A stretch of DNA of 64,000 nt from Epiperipatus broadwayi (GCA_028023455.1 JAQFVV010006719.1:310001-374000), one strand, 5' to 3'; positions 36,784 through 48,563 are shown, counted from the first letter of the stretch. The notes: generated from the letters alone by a model not told the origin. Made by a program: numbers and translations.

Positions 36784-36846
36784 GAATATCTCAGCACCTC
36801 ACTGAAGAAGCCAGTAGCAGAAACTGGTCTGGGATTGGGGATATTC
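36784..36846 (+). ncRNA. Type I hammerhead ribozyme, family B subfamily
   Basis: CTGAAGA at 36802-36808 (position 7 A is tolerated), stem II GC/GC with loop CAGTA, GAAA at 36820-36823, stem III CTGG, and GUC with cleavage predicted after 36829. Inner stem I is CCTCA with TGGGA (four pairs, one mismatch). The outer stem I is GAATATC (36784-36790) with GATATTC (36840-36846), seven perfect pairs of a sequence different from the other copies: pairing is kept while bases changed. Positions 10.1/11.1 are again A and A. Confidence 0.7.
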
Positions 36847-37254
36847 TGCAAAGTTTGTTAAGAGCTTATTTGCGAGCTCTATATAGAAAATGTAAAACAT
36901 AATGACAGCTCATAAATATTAGTCCTTTCTATATCTATCACGTTATAATCACTTTTAAATCAAATCTGATCATTTGATTCAATTATTACAACTTGTTTTC
37001 AGAACTGTAATGATTTAAATAAAGACATTGCAAATATAATTGACAGAAAACTAATAACTCTATAATTACTAATACTGCATTCTTCATCTGGCATATTTTT
37101 ACTATTTAAATATTTTGTGTAGAGATTTGCTTATTTCATTCCCTGAAGTTTTTCTATTCTTTATAAATCTAATTGCATGTCACACCCCTCTTATTCTCCG
37201 CTTATTATATTAAAGAAATTAGCCTATTCATTCAGTATACTGAATGTTTCTTAT

Positions 37255-37612
37255 ATGAGTAAATAGAGTGATTTGAACTTAGAATTTTTCAGTATATTCA
37301 TCCTTACTCCATTTCAAACAACGATCACATATGACCACATACATGTGAAAAAGATAGATGATCCCCAATATATGTATTTCTTGCAGAACGAGCACTCATC
37401 AGTTGGGCCTGTCCATTAAAGTTTAAGGAATTCCTATCTTAAGATAAGCTGAGCACTAATTCTATGTGTGTGTGGGAGATTATGATCTGGCCAAATGGAT
37501 CATCTATCTTTTTCGCATGTATATAGTCATATGTATCGGTTGTTTGAGATGGAGTGGCGGACAAATATGGACTAAAAAATTCCAAGTTTAAATCCCTCTA
37601 TTTACTTATAAT
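37255..37612. mobile_element. Family A hammerhead element, inverted dimer
   Basis: The left arm (37258-37402, minus) includes a hammerhead core; the right arm (about 37425-37612, plus) has the 5' region and the tRNA-like end, but its hammerhead core is deleted (CTGGCCAA runs directly into ATGGATCATCTATC). Ends GTAAATAGAG and CTCTATTTAC are inverted repeats. The short string CTTATA flanks both sides and may be a target duplication. Confidence 0.65.
37355..37412 (-). ncRNA. Hammerhead ribozyme core, family A (weakened stem II)
   Basis: Minus strand: CTGATGA (37402-37396), stem II GTGCT/TGCAA (three central pairs), GAAA (37380-37377), stem III TAC/ATA, AUA cleavage site, then TTGGG pairing with CCCAA. 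The U-A pair at stem I position 5 is replaced by G-C, a compensated change. Probably reduced activity. Confidence 0.55.
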
Positions 37613-40600
37613 AACGAAAGTTTTTTTTTAAAAAAAAAAAAAGAATAAATAAACTTCACTTATTTTCTTTAAATATATATTTAATAAAAAAAAAGACCTG
37701 AAAGTGGAAAGACCTCATCCAAATTTATGAGAAGGTAAAAAAAAAATAGATAACTGATGACATCTAAATCAATTACAAAAAAGGCAAATAGCACATTAGA
37801 GTTGATCTTTCATAATTCAATAAATTTATTAAGAACTCTACCTCCAGAATACTGCTTTGACGGAAATGAGGCTGTCCATGGCTATTTTTTTATTATTATT
37901 ATTTTTAATGTGAACAAAAAAAAAAGAAAGAAAACTTTACTATTTCTGCCAGCAGGATAAAGAGTAGTGACAATTTGATTTATCAAAAAATCTTTTTGAT
38001 GATGTCATAAAATGTTCCCACAGGAAATGGTTTTCCTACTTCAACTGACAATTTGAGGTACTCTGTCATTGAAAAAAAAAAAATCCCCAACCAAAAAAAA
38101 AAATAAAGAAAAAGGTATTTGCACCTGTCTTTAAAATCTAGAAAAATCAAACTTAGGCATAAGTAATTCAGTTACTTTTGACAAATATATCATGTATAAT
38201 GACACACATCTTCTATATAAATACACATGCATGCAAACGTTTTTATGTATATTAATGTTTAGTGTAAATTCATGAAGCAATTAAATAAAATATTTTTTTA
38301 AAGAAAAATCACTCATGCACAGCACAGATAATAAATGCATTATTAATTTAGAGCAATAAAAATTTATTTCATTTAATGTAAGATAAAAAGCAAACTAAAG
38401 AAACCAGCAAATGATATTTAAATAAAAACTGTTTCAAACATTTCTATAATTTTGGTATATTTAATATATATATATATGTGCATACCGCAATCTTTTTTTA
38501 ACAGCTAATTGACAAACATCTTTTTTTTAATTCATTGCGCGGTTCGACTTGAGATCGTATGTTATCAGGAATGATTCTGCGCAGATCTGGCGCTCGGACT
38601 TGTTACAAACTCTCGTGCAATAAAACTACCTGTATGTGCCTTTCTTCTTTTTTTTATAAGTAAAATGTCTAAAATAAAATGGCACAAATAATTATATTTC
38701 TCTACTAATACCGACAGAACTTGATTTCGGATAGCATCAGCTTAAACAATTACTCATGTTTCAAATTTTCATCCACATACTTTTCAATTTCCATCTAATT
38801 TAATTTAATTTTATTTTTGTGACATTCTAGGCTTTATTAATATAATACAGTATTCATTTCTGCGATTGTACTGTAAACAATTCATAATAATTTTTATGGG
38901 AACAGTTTTAGTTTAATTTCATAATTATCAAAAAAAAAAATTGCATAGTAATGGCATATTGATTTATGACACAATTCTTTCAAGTAAATTAAAGTACAAG
39001 TTTTCAAATTTTCATCCACATACGTTCTCTTTTATCTAATTTTATTTAAGCTTTCATGACATTCTGTTCTCTGTGCACGTTTTTTTTTTTTTGTTCTGTC
39101 GTTGAATAGAAGTCTTTTTGTAATATGTTTCAAAACTGTTCACTTGTGTTTACTCAGATACTATTAATATAGTACACAGTATCTATTTCTGGGAATGTAC
39201 TATAAACAGTTCGTAGTAATTTTTGTGATAACTGTTTACATAATAGCATTCATCGTTTAATTTCATATCTGTAAAACACGTGTGTAATATTCACATTCTA
39301 CTTATTTTTGCGATTACTGCAATTTAGCTGCCTTTCTTGCTTTGAATATCTTTCTCGTTAGAATTATACTTAAATAATCAGAAAATAAATTATATTTTAT
39401 TCTAAAATAATGGTCTAGAAAACAAAATAATTGGTTACAAAAAAACTTCAAGAAAAGAAGATATTAGTGTGGCAGACTTTCTTGATTTTGTTTTTCATGA
39501 CACAACCACTGGCAATCAATCATCTAAGTCCCCAAGCCAACAACATCAGCCCCAAGTCTCTATTGAAAATCTACCAAATTGAACTTTTCCAAAATGAAAG
39601 AAATTCATTTATGGATGGTAGATAAATTTCATTCTCATTAATCTCCTCAGTTATATAAAAATAATTTCAAGATAAAATTGTATCGCTTTGTTTATTTTAC
39701 AATATTTATCATCATCATCATTATTTTCTATATTTGCTATATTTAAATTTCTTAGCACCTGTATGTATTGTATGATTATTATTTATGTTTTCTGCAAAAA
39801 TAGATATGCAAGATAAAAAAAGATTGTGCTTTGATGATTGATCTGTTTTTGACTTTATGGAAATACATAGTTACTTAATCTGCAGAGATAGTGGCAAGCA
39901 CGCCTAAAAACTAAATCAAAAAAGAGATATGACATACAAACAACATGTTAAATTTTAAAAATTCACAACCAAAGAAATATAGGAGTAAATTCTTCTTACA
40001 TAAAAAAGATTGAAGACCAGATAAAATAAACTAATATTGTTGTTATTTTCTATAAAACCATTTACTGCAGTTCTAGTAGTGAACTATAATGAGACAGCAT
40101 ATATTATTATATACAAAATAAATTCCCAGTGTGCATGTCTCTACTCGTCATTTCTGATAAATGACTTTTGAACTCATGAAGAATAAAGCTTTAGACGATT
40201 TATATATTTATTTTATAGAATATGTTCAATACACTCTCCATAATGATTCAACTTTTAATAATCAAGTTTAACAAGAAAATTAAAAATATACTTTTTATGA
40301 AATGTTATAAAAATTATATAAATCTTTATTTAACTGAACAAATATTTGAACTTTTAGTACACACCTACTATATAATATACATAATAATTATTCCAACATG
40401 AATAATAGGGCAACATATACTTAACAGATATTCAAATCTGTTCATCAACAAAGCACAGATATTAATTCTGTAAATAAAATATCTTATAAAAATAAGTAAA
40501 TGCAACATCATGAAATGATAGCATAGACGTAATTATTCATAGTAGGCAACAAAAATCTTTCAAAACTCAGAAATCTTTTTGGAAATTTTGTTTTCAGAAT

Positions 40601-42200
40601 AACCATCAATCTCTCTTGAAATAAATTTATACAAATATTGATAAACTTTATTTATGCTCTTGCCTCCACACTGTATTTATTTTCAAAAAAAATATTTTAC
40701 TGTTATTAAAAGATCTACATCAATAGACTAAAATTAATACAGCAAAATCTAACGATCTATAATTTAGCAACATTTATCATTCAGACAAAGTTACAAAGGT
40801 AACCTTTAAATTTTCATAATTCATAGATTCCATTATCTTCACATAAATTACTATCTATATAAGGAATGGGAAACCTTTTTTCTGCCAAATGCCATTTGGA
40901 TCTTTATAATATGATTTGTAGTCATATAAAATTATTGACTTAAATATTACCCAGCTATATTTGATCAAACATTTAATTAATTTATCCCTAATCACTAGGG
41001 GTGAGCAATCATTACAATTGGCAGTCAATTTCCATTTGCCCTTTTTAAATGAAGACCATAATTTTTTGTGTGGATTACAAATAAAGTAACATCACTATTA
41101 TTAATGACTGTTGCACATTTAATAACAATTTTTCCAATCTGCCTTGTAACTATTTTTCATGAATATTTATATTCTCTAATATCTTTTTATATTTTGGACA
41201 GATTAATTCTAGAGCAGCTAAGATGCAGTCATTTATAATTCCCCTTCAGAAAATGTGAATTGCATCTCTGACTTGATTGGATTTTTTATGATACATGTCA
41301 GCCACTTGATGAAGCTCCTTTTCAAGATTTCTTTTTAATATTTCTTCCCAAAAATTTCGTTGCAATCAGAATGTTTTGGATAAATAGTATTCTTTATTAA
41401 TTAAAATACTTTTCAGATATATTAGACACAATGATTTACTATTTCTTTCTATAAAAAAAGTACAATGATCTAATTCCATAAAAATACACAATTTTGTATG
41501 TCAATTTTTTAAATCTTATTCAGTGAACTCATCGTAACAATAAAAAGCAAAATAATAATAATAAAACAAAATTCTAATTTCATTTTTCTGAAAATACAGT
41601 TAGTCTATGAAAATCACTTTAAAAATAAACAAAATGTCTTCAGCATCATAGATTAAATCTGTAGTCCGATAGGCCACACAATATAGACAATTTATTGGAA
41701 TATTGTACCTCTGATAGAATGAATTAGAACTATTATAAAGGTTGGATGCAGTTGCAAAAATAAATATTTTATTTTATGAAAAAATTTGAATTGGGCATTT
41801 TTAAAGAGAAGTTTTATATAGGGCTATTTTATTTTAAAAAATCTGAAAATATCTGGGAGGCATATTGACAGCTTTCAAGGAATTGAGTTTCCCCACATCT
41901 GATCTATCTGAATAATATGAATTTAATTTAATCTTTAATGTGCACAATTAAAAAATAAACATAGCTGTAGTAAATAAATTATATGTTTGAAAATAAAACA
42001 ATTTGTAAATACAGTAGTGCCACAATATCTGCTATATTTTCTTCCTAGTCAAGATCTCCCTTCCAGCATACATTGCATATAATAGTTCACATTTTGTTCA
42101 TAATATTCTTTACAGTAGAATATGTACTGATTATTGAACTGTAAGTGTATAGGACTTTTCAACATGCACATATATTTAATACAAACCTTTTTTATATGTA
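37613..42200. other. AT-rich DNA; GC-richer spot and a local duplication
   Basis: No gene recognised over about 4.6 kb. A CpG-containing stretch at 38530-38640 (GCGCGGTTCGAC, GCGCAGATCTGGCGCTCGG) stands out. Next to it, 38756-38930 and 38996-39275 are imperfect tandem copies (TTTCAAATTTTCATCCACATAC, CTGTAAACA), the second with an insertion. 40860-41380 has a slightly coding look on the minus strand but could not be assigned. Confidence 0.45.
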
Positions 42201-42201
42201 G

Positions 42202-42722
42202 TCATCATCATCATCATTAACCATTATCAATCCACTGCAGGATGAAAGTCTCTCCAAGTTTAATCCATCTTCTACGATCTTTAGCTTCTCTTCTCCACAT
42301 CACCCCTGCATACTTTCTTATTTCATCCATCCATCTCACATGTGATCTCTTTCTGGGTCTTTTACAATCTCTTGGAATCCAGTTTAAGATTTCAATTGTC
42401 CATCTATTATCATCTCTTCTATCAATATGTCCAGCCCAACTCCACTTCAATCTTTAAATTTTTTCAATGAGGTCAGTAACACCTGTTTGCTCTCTTACCC
42501 ATATATTGCGTTTTCAATCTCTTCTTGTTACTCCCAACATGCATCTCTCCATACTTCTTTAAGTGGTTTGGAGTCTCTGTATTGCTCTTCTATTAAGTGT
42601 CCAAGTCTCAGATCCATAAGTAAGAACTGGTAAAACACATTTGTTAAAAACCTTTCTTTTCAAACACATAGACATATTTCCTTTTAGTATCAAATTATTT
42701 CTTCCAAAAGCACTCCAACTAG
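42202..42722 (-). mobile_element. RTE-clade LINE, copy 2, 3' fragment
   Basis: Same family as 4561-6790 and very similar. Starts (3' end) with the trinucleotide repeat at 42202-42217 and covers the C-terminal domain, including RWTIEILNWIPRD and RRWIKLGETF, then is 5'-truncated at about 42722. The C-terminal frame (42217-42450) keeps the HIDRRDDNRW block that is deleted in copy 1, but a stop and frame break separate it from the upstream part. 5' truncation is the usual outcome of LINE insertion. Confidence 0.85.
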
Positions 42723-42871
42723 AGTAGGCATACATAAATTTAAATTAAAGTAAACATAAAATTAGAAAAACAATAATGATATAATTATTAGTAATAAATT
42801 GAGAGTGCACATTCACACATACAGTGTATGTTCAATTATTCACAATCACTCAAAGATTACAAATACAAAAA

Positions 42872-43060
42872 CTTAAGCATTTAGAAATAAGAGCATGAAG
42901 ATCTCAATTACTCACATGTATAACTTGTTATATATGTTTAATATTACATCTGATACTGATGTGCAGAAATCATAAAATTTCTGCAAACTTCCAAGACGTA
43001 GTAAATGGAATTAAAATAAAATTAACTGAGATCTTCATGCTCTTATTTCTAAATGCTTAA
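42872..43060. repeat. Long near-perfect hairpin
   Basis: CTTAAGCATTTAGAAATAAG at 42872 continues through GAGCATGAAGATCTCA to about 42909 and is the reverse complement of 43024-43060 with at most one mismatch. The 114-base loop contains a second hairpin, GCAGAAAT...ATTTCTGC. The near-identity of the arms implies youth or selection. Confidence 0.85.
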
Positions 43061-43919
43061 GATTTGCTTATACATATACATTTAGGTAAAAAAGTTAATA
43101 TGGATTCATCTTATCTTTTCAAAAGACTTTATCTTGTGTTTGGAAAGGAGAGTATTCCTTAAGTGTTTAAATCTATACAGCATATGTTTAGAGGGGTAAT
43201 TCCCTAATGGCTGTTACAAATTAAAAACACAGAGCTAGATAAATAACTTGTTAGAAAGTATTTATATATACAAATATTGTTTAAATTTTCATCAGAGTAG
43301 ATGTTCTATAAACAGATAATTAAAAAAAAATTGACTGCCTTTTTATTTTTTATTGTGTATGTATAAGTGTATGGAATTTTATTCATCTATACAGTTGTGC
43401 ATGTGAGTGCTATGTGTGTGCGTGTGCTTCATACTGCTTCCACATACTGGTGAATGCAATTAATATATTCAATAAAAATGTCTCTACTCCAATGGATAAT
43501 GTCAGAGACAATCAGTCAGTGAACGTGTTTACTATTTCTTCAAATCCATGCAAACTTGATTTTATTTGTGAATCACTTTTAAAAATAATCAATTATTCCA
43601 CTATTTCAACTATTTAATTATAGACATTCTCAAATGTAGAAAACACAATTTTAAAAGAAAAATATATATCATACACAAAATAGAATATATTCGCAAATAT
43701 GTTATAAACAATTAATATACACATACATGCTTACTTCTAGATTATAATATATAAATATCTTCATAACTGGCTTATAAATGAAAAGTAAAATTGTATTTGC
43801 AAGTTTATTAAAATGATTCATTACGAGTTTGCCTGCAAAATAATTCTGTGTAATGCATTTCAAACGAATGGTCTATGATATAATTATAATCCTAAATGTT
43901 ACATATTCAAACAGTAGTA
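43061..43919. other. AT-rich DNA without gene
   Basis: The 67-codon frame at 43414-43617 has no known domain. Nothing else recognised. Confidence 0.4.
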
Positions 43920-43927
43920 AAAGTTAT

Positions 43928-44581
43928 GTTACTTAAGAGTTTTCCGATAAACCAAGATGGCAGCCCATATTTTTGATAATTCTACAGTTTCAGGGCCTCC
44001 CAAAAAATGCTTACTAGGAAATAATGTATTTAATAATTACACTTTATTTTTTATTACTGTTATTTTATAAAAAAGAAATCATTGTGGAAAAATTATTTAA
44101 TATATTTACAGTTTATTTTCTTTTTTTTTTAATTAGCTTATTAACAGAAAAATGAAAAAAATACATAAATACAATATTTACACGTTATTCATGTTGGTGG
44201 CATGCAATCATATCATGCCCATTAACACATAGTTATTGGGAGGGCAGGATCCCACATCTTTGAAAATAGTATACTGCATTATGTTCTGTGACAGAAAGGT
44301 GCCAAATTTATCAAAAAAACTGCTGACAAAAAAAAAAACACGCTGAATTGAACCCAAATATAGTACTGTTAAGACTTGTCTCATTGCTTCCCACATTATA
44401 ATATAAGCAAAAAAAATGAAATAAAGCTTTTATTCCTTTTTTTTTAAATTTAACAATCAATTTATTAATTTTGTTTTAATTTAACAGCTAGCACATCTTT
44501 GGTAGATTATAGGCCCTTGAAACTGTACATTTATCAAAAATATGGGTGGCCATCTTGGTTTACAGAAAAACTCACAAGTAC
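43928..44581. mobile_element. MITE, 654 bp, with 8-bp target duplication
   Basis: Terminal inverted repeats of about 70 bases: the left end reads GTTACTTAAGAGTTTT then AAACCAAGATGGC, and the right end complement reads GTACTTGTGAGTTTT then AAACCAAGATGGC, continuing through CCCATATTTTTGATAA and ACAGTTTCA. Flanked by AAAGTTAT on both sides (43920-43927 and 44582-44589). The interior is AT-rich and non-coding. An 8-bp duplication fits hAT or P-like superfamilies; the ends do not match a superfamily I can name. Needs a transposase from elsewhere. Confidence 0.8.
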
Positions 44582-44589
44582 AAAGTTAT

Positions 44590-45477
44590 TTACATGCTAA
44601 TGAAATTAGTAAAATTTATAACAATTATTTATAAATAATGTTAATATATCTAAAATGAAAAACACATTTTACTGTCATTTAAAATCTATTTTACAAATTG
44701 TATTCTGATATCAGGAATTCAGTAGAAATTCAGAATTTAAGACTCAATTTTAATCACGTAAGGTAACAATTTTTTTCAAAAATATCTAAAAATAATACTT
44801 ATTAAATATAATTAATAAAAGAGAAAATAATTTAGTTTAAACAAAAGCATAAATGTTTTGACTTTCATTAAGTCTACCCAAAATAGGCTTCATTTTTCAA
44901 TATTTAAGATGTCTATACCCTCTTTTCATTATAATCCTTTTTTAATTTTGAATTTTTGTCAAAATATGTATATTTACATTTGTTTAAAAACAATTAATTT
45001 TTTTATCATTGAAGTGTTGTTTAAGTTATATCCACATAATTATTATTTATATTTTCACAACTCTTATATTTAGTTTCATATAGCTCACTTAAAATTCTTA
45101 AAATAATTACTATCATTATTATGAGCAAGCATATTGCCAATATTTAATTTATTTTTATATTATGAATGTATTCTAAAATCCTACTTACATTTTTTATTAA
45201 TATTCTTATATGACTTTTTATTTTATTTTATTAAAATAATTGTATTAATTTTAAATTTTGTATATATTTTATTACATTTTGTATCATTACTCTCTATATT
45301 TTTATTTTTTTTATATTCTATTTAGATAATTATTGTTTGAATTTTGTTTATTATTTTAATTAGATAGTTTTTAACAAATGCTTCAGTTTTAATCAATTTT
45401 ATTTATTTCCTTTCTATTTTTTCATTTCAACATTTCTAATTATTATATTACCCATCAAAACCTCACATGATTTCTCA
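44590..45477. other. Very AT-rich DNA without gene
   Basis: Stop-rich in most frames, long T-rich runs. Nothing recognised. Confidence 0.5.
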
Positions 45478-45630
45478 AATTCAAGGCTCCTCACTGATGA
45501 AAGCCACAAGCTAGAAACTAGTCTGGGGATGAGTAGGCACTAGATAGGGATTTTAGGCACAGACCTTCCTGCATCCATTGATTATGCAGGCTTGCATGTG
45601 ATGGCATTACTCTCTGGAGAGTTTGGTGCT
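45478..45630 (+). mobile_element. Family B hammerhead element, single 5'-truncated copy
   Basis: Starts inside stem I, then the hammerhead (45485-45530), TAGATAGGGATTTTAGGCAC, ATCCATTGATTATGCAGG and CTCTGGAGAGTTT. It ends early, before the usual TTTTGCCTGTTTTAATAAC. A single unit, not an inverted dimer. Confidence 0.7.
45485..45530 (+). ncRNA. Type I hammerhead ribozyme, family B
   Basis: CTGATGA 45494-45500, stem II AGC/GCT with loop CACAA, GAAA 45514-45517, stem III CTAG, GUC with predicted cleavage after 45523, inner stem I TCCTCA with TGGGGA. Compared with 3446-3504 the stem II pairs changed G-C to A-U and U.G to C-G, keeping the helix. The outer stem I is lost by truncation, so activity may be low. 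Confidence 0.7.
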
Positions 45631-45867
45631 CTTATTAATTATAATATTTTTTTATATATTGTTTCTATATCAGATTTAATAAACCATAAATTGTAGATGT
45701 GCTTAATGTGTTAGCTTCCATATCAATATCTTCATTACTTATTAATTTATTTATATTTTAGCAACCCCAAAAAATCTATTTAATTATTGTCTTTTATAAT
45801 TTTAAAACTAATATTATTAGATGAAATAGATGAAATACACAGGCTTATATATACCTGTGTCTATATA

Positions 45868-46175
45868 TGTAATAGACAGGGTATGAGCACAGACTTTCAC
45901 ATGACCCACCACTCTTCACACTATCTCATACCACTGATACACCTGAACACACATATGTCGAAAAGATAAATAATCACCAATATACGTATTTCATGCTAAA
46001 CCAGAAATCATCAGTTGGTCCAGATTACCATCTCTACACATATATGCTACAAGTGTTCAGATATATATTAAGATAGCAAATCCTCCTACTTTAATGGACA
46101 GGCTTCAATGCACTCCACACTCCAACTCTTCAACCGTCCATCCAATTGAAAATCTGATGATGGAACGCTCAAAGG
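45868..46175 (-). mobile_element. Family A hammerhead element, variant subfamily
   Basis: Minus strand. Its tRNA-like end near 45880 reads GTGTGAAAGTCTG. B-box is modified (TGAGCACAGAC in plus orientation rather than TGAACTCAGAC), as in the copy at 27152. The hammerhead is at 45975-46030 and the 5' region runs to about 46175. Confidence 0.7.
45975..46030 (-). ncRNA. Hammerhead-derived sequence, family A variant
   Basis: Minus strand: CTGATGA (46014-46008), stem II TTTCT/AGCAT poorly paired, GAAA (45992-45989), perfect palindromic stem III TAC/GTA, AUA site, stem I TTGGT/ACCAA. The core and stems I and III are intact; stem II is the weak point. Confidence 0.6.
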
Positions 46176-46600
46176 CCATTACCAGATGTTCCCGGTTTAT
46201 AAAGTCCATATTTTTTTTAATTGGTTGGTTTAACAATTTTTTTAAAATATTTAATATAAATTAACAAACATTTTAATATTACATAAAAGAATGTGATAAA
46301 TGTACCAAGTCATTTTTGTATTATGGTTTATTAATGGCGGAACTATTTTTTATCTGGCCTGAAAGGCCATTGTTCCTGGCCTTTGGAAAGGCCATTGTTT
46401 TTTTTTTAATTGATTGCTTTAACAAATATTTTTAAAGATTTAATAAAAATAAAACAAAAAAATTTAATATTAAATAGATAAGTGTAATAAATTTTATCCA
46501 ATCATTTTTATATTACGATTAGACCATCGTTTTGGTAATATTTTTTTTAAATCACTTGCTTTAACAATTTTTTTTTTGCTTTGCAGAATTATTTGCTTTG
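46176..46600. repeat. Degenerate tandem repeat, unit roughly 150-200 bases
   Basis: GGCCATT...TTTTTTTAATTGNTTG(C/G)TTTAACAA-type strings recur at about 46210, 46400 and 46545, each followed by TTTAATATTA-like sequence and TCATTTTT(G/A)TATTA. Borders are vague. Confidence 0.5.
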
Positions 46601-48550
46601 AATAAAATGCTCGTAATCAAATTAAGCCTCTAAATTAAAATTTAATTTCTTAAATATATCTGTCATATTTGATATGCAAATTAGACAGCATTATGGAAAA
46701 CTATTAATGAGGCAATTACTTCCTTTGCATAAAATATTCTTCATAATGTAGCCAAATGTAAATAGTTTTTTAATTGGTTATAAATTTGACACATGACAGA
46801 CTTACAAATAAACATACATTTACCAATCAGACAACTGAGAAAATTGGAATTTTCTATATAAGATCATATTTTATGTAACTGAAAACTACTGTACTTTTTC
46901 TTTTATTATCATTGAAGTCATCGATAAACTTAAATCCAAATATAAATTTATGTTTTATATAACAATTGTTTTTTTTTCATATTTAATGGTAATGCTACAA
47001 TTAATAGTTATTAATCTATAATATTTAATAATAATAAAAACTTTCACAATTGTATATAAATTTATTTTAATAAAATAGTATTTGTATAAATTTATATTTC
47101 CATAAATAACAATATATTCAACAACTACAGCTTCATCTACCAAAACTTCCTACATTCACCGCTTTGATACCGTCGACTTGATTATCACTAATCATGTACT
47201 AAGCTAGAAGTCATCATATCACTCCTAGCCCACATCAGACTTTAAGACCAGTTAAAGACTAACATATCTGGGGTGTTTTTAATTAAATATATCCACATGA
47301 TATCATTGATCCAATTTATTTCATTTTTATTCCATTGTGCAACATATTCTTAAACAATATATAAAAAAGAAAGAATGTGAGAATGTTAAATACACCTGCT
47401 ACTCTTACTATTCCTACTTCTATTATAACTACTATTACCACTATTAATGATGATGATGATCCAAACTATACTTATTAATTTTATGCTCATTCCTGGCAAC
47501 AAATATCTTCACATTTTAACTAATTAAAGCAATTTATTTTAACCTAAACACAAGTCTAATTCATGATTGTATGATTAATTGTTATTAAGTTTCATTCTGA
47601 GAAGTCAACAACAATAACAAAACAATGCATTAAAGATTCTAAATGGATATTGGCACAGTTGCAACTGAAACTAGGCATCAAAAATAAAAGAAAAAGAAAA
47701 ACTAAAACACTGATAAGAGTTGTTGCAACATGATAAAATTGATTATACAATGAAATTCTTGAAAGATAAAAATGACACTGGAACACTGATATAGGACAAC
47801 AAACACAACAATTAATTTGGAAATTTGATTTTTTTTTTTAGTTTTTGGGTCTAGCACTCTCACAATTATACTAAAAAGTGCATGCAGGTGGTGAAAATCC
47901 CATTCATACAATAATGCAGAAAAGTAAAATATTGAAAACACTATGAAACTGATAATACAACATACCCCTCTTTTCTTCCATAGTGTAAGCTTGTGGTTAA
48001 ACATCTGTAGAGGTCCCTACTATCGCATTTTACATGCATATGCTCAAGGTTATAGCCTCAGTAAATATTACATACCATTAAATATTAAATCTAAAAAAAA
48101 AAAAAAACTGGTAAGATTTTAATTGGGAATTAGATTCTCTACTATTTAAAATTTCAATTCTGCTATGATTTAATACTCAAAATAGAGTAATATGTTTGAC
48201 AAAGTAAAATAGAAGCAAAGACTGAAAAGTGAAATTGAGAAAAGCTTTGAATGATACTAAACAGAAAGAACTTATCATGCAAATGAAATTTCCATATGGC
48301 TTTGTGAGTGGTAGACTCAGAGATTAAAAAAGGTCCATGGATCATGCCTCATCTCTATCAGATTCCCTACCAAATATCTTATAAACTCCCAAGCAACAAA
48401 TGAATTATATATGATAAAAAATATTTGTCTTGCAAAACTATATCAGAGTTAATCATATTACTTCGAACCTTGAAAGAGGCAAAAAACCTTAGTTAATGAA
48501 ATTTTGTCGCTATATATATATGGTATTTTAATCAAATCTAAGGATTTAAT
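46601..48550. other. AT-rich DNA without gene
   Basis: Contains ATGATG triplets near 47448. A 100-codon frame (47702-48004, minus) is hydrophobic low-complexity sequence and not credible as a gene. Confidence 0.45.
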
Positions 48551-48563
48551 CCATCTAGATGTT

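Larger units (their letters stand above)
36557..36888. mobile_element. Diverged family B hammerhead element, inverted dimer
   Basis: The left arm (about 36565-36690, minus) and right arm (about 36755-36888, plus) are near-complementary, with a spacer of about 65 bases. The ends are CAAATAAGCTCTT and its complement. Both arms contain hammerhead-like cores. It is clearly diverged from the other family B copies in stem I and flanks, so it represents a separate subfamily. Confidence 0.7.
34745..37230 (-). mobile_element. RTE-clade LINE, copy 3, decayed and interrupted
   Basis: 34745-35560 aligns with the 3' half of copy 1 (for example TCTAGGTCTTTTACAATCTC and TTTTAATTTTTTCAATGA). 36893-37230 aligns with copy 1 positions about 5620-6040 (CATAATGACA, GCATGTCACA, TTAATTGCATG-type strings). 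Between them about 1.3 kb of foreign DNA is inserted, including the family B dimer at 36557-36888. Many indels and stops; no usable open frame. Confidence 0.7.

Noticed and set aside
47702-48004. 100-codon hydrophobic frame as a membrane protein
   Set aside because: Phenylalanine- and isoleucine-rich composition is what AT-rich noncoding DNA gives; overlapping frames have the same look.
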